In this document: piece by piece, positions 1 to 6,532 of the stretch
Layout: each line of letters opens with the position of its first letter
Position numbering within the stretch: the stretch's first letter is position 1
NCBI GenBank assembly: GCA_021811115.1
Contig: JAJZPP010000026.1
Coordinates: 1-7,215 of the forward strand
Direction: 5' to 3'
DNA length: 7,215 nucleotides
Source of the DNA: a bacterium
GTDB lineage: Bacteria > Chlamydiota > Chlamydiia > Chlamydiales > FEN-1388
The notes under the pieces: generated by a model
Databases searched by the model: none
What the model saw: the letters and a program-made list of their open reading frames with translations, nothing else
Told to the model about the DNA's origin: nothing
Made by a program: the position numbers and the translations under genes

Positions 1-103
1 AAATTGGACTGATTATTTACTCTGAAAAGCCTTGTACTAATGTCCCATGCTTTTCATGGATTATTGTGAGGCAAGGCACTCATGGCCGTTTCTTTAAGGC
101 TCG
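1..103. other. Left-edge intergenic sequence with no supported gene
   Basis: This stretch lies downstream of the DUF488 stop. It holds only a weak 5-bp hairpin (CCATG 45-49 with CATGG 55-59) and a distant GCCTTG/CAAGGC pair. No T-run follows on the minus strand, so I do not call a terminator. Confidence 0.4.
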
Positions 104-451
104 TTACAGGGCGTTTTCAAGATATTTCTTCAAACAAATTCCATTATTGTGCTCGATATCTTTGGCACTGTAGAGCAATGTGACAGGCCCCTTTTGTACG
201 GCATCGACAAGGAGCTGGAGCGCTGGATTGCGTTGGAGTTCCTTCGTGTACCTCTTTTGAAACTCCACCCATTTCTCAACATCATGGGAAAACCATCTGC
301 GCAAAGAATCGCTTGGAGCCACCTCCTTGAGCCACAAATCGATGGCAACCGCCTCCCTCTTAAGCCCTCGTGGCCACAATCGATCAATCAAGATTCGAGT
401 TCCATCACCATCACTCGCCGGATCATACACCCGCTTCAGCTGTATTTTCAT
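104..451 (-). CDS. DUF488 family protein, YeaO-like
   Basis: The product is a 115-aa protein of the DUF488 family, close in length and pattern to E. coli YeaO. The N-terminus MKIQLKRVYDP, the block ILIDRLWPRGLKRE (residues about 21-34), the W-x-K-x-x-APS segment and the late VTLLYSAKD block match that family from beginning to end. The molecular function of the family is not established, and it is expected to be cytosolic because there is no signal peptide or membrane segment. The start was set at 451 because a GA-rich Shine-Dalgarno run (complement of 453-464) sits just upstream. A start five codons further upstream would place this ribosome binding site inside the gene. The gene diverges from the three-gene operon and is probably monocistronic within the window. 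The reading frame is intact. Family assignment is secure; function is unknown. Confidence 0.93.
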   Translation of the reverse strand: MKIQLKRVYDPASDGDGTRILIDRLWPRGLKREAVAIDLWLKEVAPSDSLRRWFSHDVEKWVEFQKRYTKELQRNPALQLLVDAVQKGPVTLLYSAKDIEHNNGICLKKYLENAL

Positions 452-452
452 A

Positions 453-464
453 CTCCTCCTCCTC
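453..464 (-). promoter_or_regulatory. Ribosome binding site of the DUF488 gene
   Basis: Read on the minus strand this is GAGGAGGAGGAG ending one base before the ATG at 451. It contains several overlapping anti-SD matches. It decides the start at 451 rather than the in-frame ATG at 466. Its distal end overlaps the first copy of the 13-bp tandem duplication. Confidence 0.75.
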
Positions 465-486
465 ACCGAAAGTCCTCACCGAAAGT
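461..486. repeat. 13-bp perfect tandem duplication
   Basis: CCTCACCGAAAGT occurs twice with no gap, at 461-473 and 474-486, in the divergent intergenic region. The first copy contributes to the GA-rich ribosome binding region of the DUF488 gene on the minus strand. It may be a simple slippage duplication or a pair of regulator half-sites. Confidence 0.9.
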
Positions 487-491
487 ATCTC

Positions 492-519
492 TTGCAACAA
501 AATGCATAAGGTGTATTAT
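492..519 (+). promoter_or_regulatory. Sigma70-like promoter of the three-gene operon
   Basis: The -35 box TTGCAA (492-497) is separated by 16 bp from the -10 box TATTAT (514-519), giving 4/6 and 5/6 matches to consensus. Transcription would begin near 526. That leaves a leader of about 23 nt before the ATG at 549 but only about 8 nt before the ATG at 534, which supports the later start. The call is by eye and unscored. Confidence 0.5.
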
Positions 520-548
520 GTCCAGAAAAACAAATGGGGACTCATTCT

Positions 549-1715
549 ATGAGTGGAATAACGATCAAAGGAACTCCTCCGTCTTTCCCTGCGGCAACCT
601 GCGCTCAAGGTTCGACCACCACCACCCAACCTTCTACACCACAACCACCCGATCAAAGTACCGCCACAGTCGGTCCACAAGTTATTCATGCCACCGCGAC
701 ACAACAGGCTTCAGAAAGCCCCCCGAGGGCTCTTCGCTTTGACACCCCTCTCTCCCGGGATTTTGAATCCCATGTTCCTGTCGATGAGAGTTGTATTTCT
801 AGGATTTATTCTCGGAAAATCGATGAACGCATCGTCAACGTCTACCACATGAGTGTCTTTCTTAATCCAACGACCGGACGGGTTGTCGATCCCGCCGCCC
901 GCGAGACACTCAATTCAGTGTGGCAATTCATACGAAGTAAGCCAAGGGAATTTATCCCCCCTGTCAATGGCGAAGAACTGCTGCAAGAATTGTTAGCAAC
1001 GCAAAATAATCTTGTCATTCAAGAATGGACTCAAGAAATCGGAGGACACACAGTAGACCATGCCTCTCTGTGTTTGGCCTCAAACCCTTCGTTTAGACCT
1101 GGAAAGAAGTGTTTCTTTTCGTTGGAGCCTCCTTCAATAACCGCTAGGTGCACCCAAGGCCATATTTTTTCAATCGACAACATTCACGCTTGGATGAAAC
1201 AGCATAAGACAAAAATTTGTCCCATTGGCAGGGAACACCCTCTTCTCGCTGCAGGAAAAACCGATGTTGAGATTGTTTGTGATGCTTCAACGACAACGCT
1301 TACGCCTCAAACCACAGCCATCGTTGAAAGAGACACATCTGGTTTGAGGTGGATCGCTTATATCGGTTTTGATCTATTCCGCCTTCCCTTCGTACTCGCC
1401 AGGTGTGTCCTTGATGTTGTCGTAGAAGGACCCCTCACTTGTTTGAAGCCGATCCAATCCTGGGTGATTGAATTCAAGGGAAATTTTAAAAACATGCCGA
1501 CCAAGGAAGAGAAACTGCAGAAGCAATATTTTGACGACATGATACGCACAGCCGACAGCGAAAGACCTACAGCCGCTTCGATAGATGCTCGTTTCCGCGC
1601 TATAGAGGAAGACATCAACACTAAAATGGGTTTATCTGCAGACGACAAAGAACATCTCCTAAAGATTCTTAGCAAGGCACGGGGCGAAGCATATAAAAAA
1701 TTAGAAGATAAGTGA
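549..1715 (+). CDS. Uncharacterised protein with RING/U-box-like motif (operon gene A)
   Basis: I do not recognise the full-length family of this 388-aa protein. Residues 1-60 are rich in Ser, Thr, Pro and Gln and look disordered. Residues about 185-235 read like a RING/U-box fold: C188, then C201-x2-GH205-x-F, a hydrophobic I212-x2-W215, and C224-P-x-GR-x2-PL. This is the C..GH.F....I..W....CP..R..PL spacing of U-box and SP-RING modules, but about half of the RING zinc ligands are absent. Residues 266-300 are hydrophobic and may be a membrane or amphipathic segment. The C-terminus (318-388) is charged and predicted helical. If the motif is real, an E2-binding or ligase-like adaptor role is possible, but that is inference. 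The ATG at 549 is preferred because GGGGA at 536-540 is well placed for it, whereas the ATG at 534 has no ribosome binding site. The next operon gene follows after 10 nt. Confidence 0.85.
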   Translation: MSGITIKGTPPSFPAATCAQGSTTTTQPSTPQPPDQSTATVGPQVIHATATQQASESPPRALRFDTPLSRDFESHVPVDESCISRIYSRKIDERIVNVYHMSVFLNPTTGRVVDPAARETLNSVWQFIRSKPREFIPPVNGEELLQELLATQNNLVIQEWTQEIGGHTVDHASLCLASNPSFRPGKKCFFSLEPPSITARCTQGHIFSIDNIHAWMKQHKTKICPIGREHPLLAAGKTDVEIVCDASTTTLTPQTTAIVERDTSGLRWIAYIGFDLFRLPFVLARCVLDVVVEGPLTCLKPIQSWVIEFKGNFKNMPTKEEKLQKQYFDDMIRTADSERPTAASIDARFRAIEEDINTKMGLSADDKEHLLKILSKARGEAYKKLEDK

Positions 1716-1725
1716 GGAGAAAACT

Positions 1726-2817
1726 ATGGATCCAGATCTGTTCCGCAAACCACTCGAAATAGAGTCGTATGTACATCGTACTTTCTCGAACGTTGATGTA
1801 ACTCTCAATCCTGAACAAAGAGAAGTACAGCTCGGAATCCCAATAAATAACGACCTCACACGCAAAGTTCATCTTACGGTCCTTTTCTATGTTTTAAAAG
1901 AAAATCTTTCCGACGTTATCAACCGGGTCTCCCATGGAGATATGAACCGCGAGGAAGGAACCTCTTCCCTTTTAGGCTGCACTCGGCTTACTGGATGGGA
2001 TGAAGTGGAGCAGCGAGAGCGCAAACCGCTCTTCAAATTACGCCAAAAAGTCATCGAAGAGACTCGCTATGTGGTAAACCAACTCCCCTCCATAGAGAAA
2101 TCCATTGAGAAAACAGCAGTCCAAATTGGGAATATCGGGAAAGCCATCCCAGACAATGCGCAAACCATCTTAATGGGTCTGACAGCAGTCACTATTGCGA
2201 CACTCTCCCTTGGAAGGTTTTTTTGGGCTCCCGCGCAGGCTGTGAGTTTTGCTCTCCGATGGGCCAACGTAGGTGTCCTGGTAGGACACCTCTTGAGCCA
2301 ACCTGCTGGCAGTGCCAGAGAGTTTCGAATGGCAGATCTTGTCATCTACCTCCTTGCGATGAACCTTTTATTCATCCGGGGACCTTTCGGTATTATCGCG
2401 AGTGGCCTCCTATCGTGTGTTCCAGAAACGCTCGTAAGATTCCCTCGCATTCGACATTGGCTGGGCCTCGAGCGTCATCGAGGAAGAGAGGAAGTACTCG
2501 CCAACCTTGGCGTACAACTGACAAGACCCAAGAGCAAACCGGAAGCTTTGGCAGCATTCTATTTGCCAACAGACAAAGAGCCTACTCGCGAAGAGGTGAG
2601 AGCCGCCTATGCCGATAAAATGAAAAGACTCCTTTGCCGATTGGGTAAACCCAGACAGGAAGGAAACGACACACATAAAGTCCTGGTAGAGGATGATGTA
2701 GAGTACGTTCACGAAGCGTACACCCTTTTAACGGGCGAGCCCCCTCCAAGCGAAAGTGAATTACCGAAAAAAGAAGATGCTTCCCCAAGGAAATATGCCT
2801 CTGATGGGGTAGATTAA
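1726..2817 (+). CDS. Membrane protein with degenerate J-domain-like C-terminus (operon gene B)
   Basis: This 363-aa protein is not recognised as a whole. Residues 11-110 form a soluble domain that aligns with the N-terminus of the downstream ATPase: shared F, V, N, V, L, P positions, then L, I, V, EE, L, CT, L, W. Residues about 146-235 hold two to four hydrophobic segments (around 146-166, 170-190, 201-218 and 217-233), so the protein should sit in the inner membrane. Residues 276-338 resemble a J-domain: an AFYLP start, PTREEVRAAYADKMKRL as helix II, and VEYVHEAYTLLTG as helix III. The HPD tripeptide is absent; the region reads CRLGKPRQEGND. It therefore probably does not stimulate DnaK ATPase in the usual way. 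The tail is Pro/Glu/Ser-rich. The ribosome binding site GAGGAG (1714-1719) overlaps the stop of gene A, suggesting translational coupling. Confidence 0.85.
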   Translation: MDPDLFRKPLEIESYVHRTFSNVDVTLNPEQREVQLGIPINNDLTRKVHLTVLFYVLKENLSDVINRVSHGDMNREEGTSSLLGCTRLTGWDEVEQRERKPLFKLRQKVIEETRYVVNQLPSIEKSIEKTAVQIGNIGKAIPDNAQTILMGLTAVTIATLSLGRFFWAPAQAVSFALRWANVGVLVGHLLSQPAGSAREFRMADLVIYLLAMNLLFIRGPFGIIASGLLSCVPETLVRFPRIRHWLGLERHRGREEVLANLGVQLTRPKSKPEALAAFYLPTDKEPTREEVRAAYADKMKRLLCRLGKPRQEGNDTHKVLVEDDVEYVHEAYTLLTGEPPPSESELPKKEDASPRKYASDGVD

Positions 2818-2826
2818 GGAGACGTT

Positions 2827-4518
2827 ATGGGACCATCCGTTCTTTTGGAGTCGGCGGAGCAGATTTTTGAGTTCATTCAAGAGAAGTTTCCGAAAACCTC
2901 TGTCCTAAAAAATGAAGCACGCCAGACAGTGACACTGGTCCTGCCACAGGGAGCCCGCATCCCCATTCAAACAGTAGTATCAGATAGTTCATTGACTGAA
3001 GCGATAGATGGAGTGGCTGCGAAAACACTGAGTCCTGAAGAGGCTTCAGAGGCGCTACAAATGTGTACGCCTCTTTCTTGGAATGCCGAGAGCAACAGTA
3101 CCGTTCGACGGAAGCTCTATGAGCAGATCCATGGACATTCCTGTTCCCAAGCGATCCGAGCCTATCTGACCCTTCCGGCGGATCAAACCTTTGCCGCGCT
3201 GGTGCGAGAGCTGGGCTTAGGTCCACATCAGGTTCACGCCAACGATGACGCGGATCTCCGCTACTTTGAAGATATTGGGACGTGGGGTCTTCCAGAACCG
3301 GCCAGGCAGTTTTACATGAATACATATTGCGAAATTCACGAGGTTCTTGCGGCTGAGGCATTCAAGCAGGCAGAAGATGAAAGTAGAAATAAGGAACCAA
3401 CCCTCGCCATCACCGCCTCAATTGTGGAAGCGTTACAGAAGGAAATTGTGCAGCAACCGATGGCGATTCAAGCCACCGCCGCTGCCCTCGTAGAAACGGA
3501 AAGCCGCGACAACACCCCCTTTCTTTTTGTAGGCCCTCCAGGAGTAGGGAAGACAGTGCTCGCGCTCGCTGTCGCCAAACTCAAGGGGAATGGAAAATTT
3601 GCCAAATTTGACATGACAGGGTATGTCACCAAAGGTTCTTCAGCCCATTTTACCGGCGCCGGTACAGGGCTCGTGGGCTCAGATGATCTCCCCGAGTTCG
3701 GCAAGGAATTACGAGAAAGGACAAATTGGAGGATCATCTCTCGATCGGCCGCGGAAGAGCACTATCTTGTTTACGATTCAACAATAATTTTTGACGAGTT
3801 TGGCAAGGCGGAGTCTGACGTCATCACAGCCCTCAACCCTATTTTTGATAAAGGAACTTTTACCCTCCGGCGAACCAATTCAACTCCATCGCCAGGTGAA
3901 GAAAAAAACGTAACCGTAAAATACACTTTTGAAAAATGCATTTTTATCTGTACCTCTAATCTTTTCGAACAAGTCATTGAGTCTGGATTTAAGGAGAACC
4001 GGCCGCCATCCGAAATCGCTATGATCGTTGCCCAGACCAATGCCCATGCTATCGACATGAAAACTTCTCCTCCTGGAGGAGAGGCTCCCTTTAAGAAGGA
4101 AGTCATGGACAAGTTCACTATTATTCCATTTGGGCCTGTTCCGAAAGGCCCTGATGGCTTGCAAAAAATAATTAGAAGAGAGCTGGAACTCCTTCTAAGC
4201 AGTTGGAATACTATCTTTCGAAACCACCTGCCTGGAGAATTCCACAGTATCGTCATCGAAGAGAGCGGTCTGCCACATTTTCTCGAAAAAGTAGAGGATT
4301 TTCTATGTAAAAAGACAGCCGATGCTCGCGATATCGATCGACTTCTGAAATCAATCTACACTGCGCTTGTGAATACTCGTGGATTAAATCTGACCTCACG
4401 AATCTGTCTTGCGCTGGGTGCGGATGATAAGGGGATTTATGGACAACGGTATTTCGTCAACGAGCTCTCCGTGCCAGCTAAAAAAACGGGAGATCCGATT
4501 GAGTTGATCCATTTCTAA
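2827..4518 (+). CDS. Single-ring AAA+ ATPase, ClpA/ClpB D2-like (operon gene C)
   Basis: This 563-aa protein carries one AAA+ module of the Clp D2 type. Walker A is GPPGVGKT (236-243), Walker B is TIIFDEFGKA (319-328, D323/E324), sensor 1 is CTSN (375-378), and sensor 2 is probably R501 in DARDIDRLL. The stretch FDMTGYVTKGSS (261-272) matches the ClpB FDMSEYMEKHS block. Departures from the family are clear. The pore loop reads GLVG (281-284) instead of GYVG, losing the aromatic. The arginine finger position reads EVMDKF (425-430), with Lys. There is no D1 ring or Clp N-domain; instead residues 11-105 resemble the N-terminus of gene B. SGF (386-388) lies roughly where ClpA has its ClpP-docking IGL but does not match it. 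ATP binding and hydrolysis are likely; the substrate is unknown. The ribosome binding site AAGGAG (2816-2821) overlaps the stop of gene B. No terminator is visible after the stop. Confidence 0.92.
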   Translation: MGPSVLLESAEQIFEFIQEKFPKTSVLKNEARQTVTLVLPQGARIPIQTVVSDSSLTEAIDGVAAKTLSPEEASEALQMCTPLSWNAESNSTVRRKLYEQIHGHSCSQAIRAYLTLPADQTFAALVRELGLGPHQVHANDDADLRYFEDIGTWGLPEPARQFYMNTYCEIHEVLAAEAFKQAEDESRNKEPTLAITASIVEALQKEIVQQPMAIQATAAALVETESRDNTPFLFVGPPGVGKTVLALAVAKLKGNGKFAKFDMTGYVTKGSSAHFTGAGTGLVGSDDLPEFGKELRERTNWRIISRSAAEEHYLVYDSTIIFDEFGKAESDVITALNPIFDKGTFTLRRTNSTPSPGEEKNVTVKYTFEKCIFICTSNLFEQVIESGFKENRPPSEIAMIVAQTNAHAIDMKTSPPGGEAPFKKEVMDKFTIIPFGPVPKGPDGLQKIIRRELELLLSSWNTIFRNHLPGEFHSIVIEESGLPHFLEKVEDFLCKKTADARDIDRLLKSIYTALVNTRGLNLTSRICLALGADDKGIYGQRYFVNELSVPAKKTGDPIELIHF

Positions 4519-5027
4519 AAAGAACATACAACACCGGCGTCACGTAGAGCGTCAGCAGCTGCGAGAAGAGTAAGCCTCCGACAATTACCAATCCCAATCC
4601 TTTCAGCATCTCGGCGCTCTCGCCAATCCCTATCGCTATGGGCAGCGCTCACCCCCTCAGGAAGCAACCTGGCCGACTCCCGCTCCACCTGCTGCAGTCC
4701 TCTATGAGGAGAGATAGATTTGGGGAGAGAAAAGTGAATCTTCGCCGTCGGGTGGCCCTCCCATCGGTTCAGAGAGGATTGGCCAAGGGACTCCTCCCAC
4801 GTGGCCACCGCCTTTAATGGGAAGAGCTCCCCTGTCGCCGACGTGAGATACAGTTTGGAAGGCGCTCCAAGCGACCGTTGATAGGATGGCTGCAGCTCCA
4901 CGTAGAGAGGCACCATCGCCCCCGCATGCGGAATCCACCCAATGGATGTTTGCCCAAACGCCTGGAGGAGGAGCGATTGGATAGCCCCCCTTTTCAAACC
5001 CAAAATGGTGGGTTTGAACCACGACAC
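4519..5027 (-). pseudogene. RND efflux permease remnant (HAE-1/AcrB-MdtC type)
   Basis: Two pieces of an RND proton-driven efflux pump are fused out of frame. The first (about 5015 down to 4650) reads GLKRGAIQSLLLQAFGQ, then VELQPSYQRS, SKLYLTSATGELFPLKAVA, SLNRWEGHPTAKI and LLPEGV. This is the distal part of the second large periplasmic loop. The second (4648 down to about 4520), one base out of register, reads ALPIAIGIGESAEMLKGLGL then VGGLLFSQLLTLYVTPVLYVLF, the final transmembrane helices. An in-frame TGA lies directly before the second piece. About 120-130 residues between them are missing compared with intact pumps (about 1,020-1,050 aa), as are the first roughly 700 residues. The longest open frame encodes a 170-aa chimera with a nonsense tail. 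The remnant follows tolC on the same strand, as expected for a tolC-adaptor-pump operon. Homology is recalled from family patterns but is strong. Confidence 0.88.
4993..5018. repeat. 10-bp perfect inverted repeat at the edge of the RND remnant
   Basis: TTCAAACCCA (4993-5002) and TGGGTTTGAA (5009-5018) flank a 6-nt loop. The repeat lies about 38 bp beyond the tolC stop, in transcript direction, at the start of recognisable RND sequence. No T-run follows on either strand, so an intrinsic terminator is not supported. A structured mRNA 3' end for tolC is possible. Confidence 0.7.
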
Positions 5028-5055
5028 CTCGGAGGAGCAAAAGCCATTACGTATC

Positions 5056-6402
5056 TCATTTCAATGGACCTCCAGAAAGATAGGCGAGCTTTACGATCTG
5101 GGTGAGCAACTCCATTTTGACTTTGCAGTACTGCTCACGGGCTGTCGCCACCTGTTGCTGCGCCTCATACAGCTCCACCATCTCCCCCTTTCCCGCTCCA
5201 TACCGCTCAAAGGCCGCCTCATACGCCTTTACCGACTCGTCAAGACTTATTTTTGCCTCTGGAAGCTTCTCACGGGCCGATTCGAGGGCAAAACTGGCGG
5301 CCGCAATGTCCGAACAAACCTCAAGCTGCAGCTCAAACAGCTCTGCCTGGCTCACATTGGCAGCAGCCAGCGCCTCCTGCCTTTTATACATGGCCTCAAA
5401 ACCGGAAAAGAGAGGAACTTCAAGGGACAGGCCTGCGCTGTACGTTCCAGACTTTTGTAGGGGATTGCCTCCCCTTTCCTTGGAGGATCGAGTTGCCGCA
5501 TGACTTGTATACCGTCTGAGACCGGTTTGCCCGGTAAAGGAGAGGAGGGGCCATGAGGATTTTTCCTCTTTTTCCACATCCAAGAGGGCGGCGGCATACT
5601 CCGACTGCTTCCCCTGAAGATCAGCATTGTGCGCCTTGGCTCGGTCCAGCAGCTGATCGAGCGCCTCGGGAGCTGTTTCCTCAGGCATCGAAACAGGTTC
5701 CACCGTCAATTGAGTCGTAGGAGGAAGACCAACCTTGCGAGCCAACATAGCCCCACACGTACAGAAGGAGGCTTTTTGGGAGCTCATCTCCATCTTCATG
5801 TTGGAAAGGCGTGCCCGGCTGGTGTACACATCTGAAATTGGTTTGAGACCTGCAAGATTGAGTTGGGAAGCCGCCTCAAACATCTTTTCAGCCTCTTGCA
5901 ATGAGAGCAGAGTTGATTCATTCACCTCCTGAGCATACAGCCATTGATAGGCCGCCTCAAACACCCCCATCATCACGGTCTGTATCGCCCAGTCAGAGCG
6001 CCACGAAGCGGCCTGGAGCGATTGTTTCGTCGACTCTACTGCAGTCCGGGTCTTGCCGCCATCGAACAGCATCATATTCAGGTCGAGGTTAGCTGAGTAC
6101 TCTGTGAACGTCCTATCAGGTCCGTTGATGAACTCATTTTCCCTTCCGTGGGATACGTCAGCCTTCGCATCGATGTGAGGGTAGTAACCGCTCTTGGCGA
6201 CTCCTACAGCCGCAGCCGCCCGCTGCGCATGCCACCACGCTTTTTGTGTGGAGGGATGGTTCTTCAAGGCCACATCGATGAGCTCTGCAATGGTGAGCTG
6301 ACGCGCAGCGGGAACGGCGGAGCTCTCTTCGGTATGAAGAAAGGAAATGGAACAAAATAGACCGACGCACATCAGGATTCTTGTTCTATGCCCAAAAAAC
6401 AC
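5056..6402 (-). CDS. TolC-like outer-membrane efflux protein
   Basis: This 448-aa member of the outer-membrane efflux protein (OEP/TolC) family would trimerise into an outer-membrane channel with a periplasmic helical tunnel for type I or RND export. The N-terminus (fMFFGHRTRI then a hydrophobic LMCVGLFCSISFL) is a signal peptide, probably cleaved near AVPA. The two OEP repeats are visible. The first runs from LTIAELIDVALKNHPSTQKA through LNMMLFDGGKTR and AGLKPISDVYTSRARL. The second runs through LSLEVPLFSGFEA to YGAGKGEMVELYEAQQQ near the C-terminus. Length is normal. The start is placed at GTG 6402 because AGGAGG (6407-6412) lies 4 nt upstream and the signal peptide then begins correctly. 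The ATG at 6468 would add 22 residues with no signal character. Downstream, the expected adaptor is absent and the pump is a remnant, so this channel must work with partners elsewhere or be decaying itself. Gene symbol is withheld because several paralogous OEP types exist. Confidence 0.93.
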   Translation of the reverse strand: MFFGHRTRILMCVGLFCSISFLHTEESSAVPAARQLTIAELIDVALKNHPSTQKAWWHAQRAAAAVGVAKSGYYPHIDAKADVSHGRENEFINGPDRTFTEYSANLDLNMMLFDGGKTRTAVESTKQSLQAASWRSDWAIQTVMMGVFEAAYQWLYAQEVNESTLLSLQEAEKMFEAASQLNLAGLKPISDVYTSRARLSNMKMEMSSQKASFCTCGAMLARKVGLPPTTQLTVEPVSMPEETAPEALDQLLDRAKAHNADLQGKQSEYAAALLDVEKEEKSSWPLLSFTGQTGLRRYTSHAATRSSKERGGNPLQKSGTYSAGLSLEVPLFSGFEAMYKRQEALAAANVSQAELFELQLEVCSDIAAASFALESAREKLPEAKISLDESVKAYEAAFERYGAGKGEMVELYEAQQQVATAREQYCKVKMELLTQIVKLAYLSGGPLK

Positions 6403-6406
6403 GTCG

Positions 6407-6412
6407 CCTCCT
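6407..6412 (-). promoter_or_regulatory. Ribosome binding site deciding the GTG start of the tolC-like gene
   Basis: On the minus strand this is a perfect AGGAGG, four bases before GTG 6402. It makes the upstream ATG at 6468 unlikely, since the site would then lie within the coding sequence. Confidence 0.75.
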
Positions 6413-6426
6413 GGTATTGAACAGAT

Positions 6427-6456
6427 AGTATCTTTCGGAATGAAGCTTTTGCACAA
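6427..6456 (-). promoter_or_regulatory. Possible promoter of the tolC-like gene
   Basis: On the minus strand, TTGTGC (6456-6451) and GATACT (6432-6427) are 18 bp apart, each matching about 4 of 6 consensus bases. Transcription would begin near 6420, leaving a leader of about 18 nt that just includes the ribosome binding site. This is a modest match called by eye. Confidence 0.35.
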
Positions 6457-6505
6457 CTGCGATGGCATGAACTGAAAAGGGTATACCGTAAAAGGGGAAC
6501 CTACC

Positions 6506-6511
6506 TATAAT
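6506..6511 (+). promoter_or_regulatory. TATAAT -10 element upstream of the lipoprotein gene
   Basis: A perfect TATAAT lies in the 142-bp divergent gap. No convincing -35 box and no extended -10 TG are present. Transcription would begin near 6518, which is the first base of the annotatable GTG start. So either the mRNA is leaderless or translation begins later, near 6545. Confidence 0.4.
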
Positions 6512-6532
6512 TGCTTCGTGTTAATAAGTATT

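Noticed and set aside
534..548. Upstream ATG start for gene A
   Set aside because: It has no ribosome binding site and is only about 8 nt from the predicted transcription start; ATG 549 has GGGGA at good spacing.
149..742. Long plus-strand frame (197 aa) antisense to DUF488 and overlapping gene A
   Set aside because: It is the complement of a clear family member, has low-complexity composition, and has no ribosome binding site.
3771..4256. Minus-strand frame of 161 aa inside gene C
   Set aside because: It is a shadow of the ATPase coding strand, whose Walker B and sensor motifs lie in the plus frame.
4515..5027. 170-aa minus-strand frame as an intact gene
   Set aside because: The first two thirds are RND periplasmic sequence but the tail is out of frame; the true RND C-terminus reads in another frame, so it is a pseudogene.
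5005..5035. tRNA-like T-arm (GGTTCAAACCC on the minus strand)
   Set aside because: Only a 4-bp T-stem can form, with no acceptor, anticodon or D-arm around it; the stretch is explained by the RND remnant and its inverted repeat.
4942..5503. Plus-strand frames antisense to the tolC-like gene
   Set aside because: They are shadows of the OEP coding sequence, without ribosome binding sites or recognisable motifs.
6403..6468. N-terminal extension of the tolC-like protein from ATG 6468
   Set aside because: The AGGAGG site before GTG 6402 and the signal peptide beginning there argue that translation starts at 6402.
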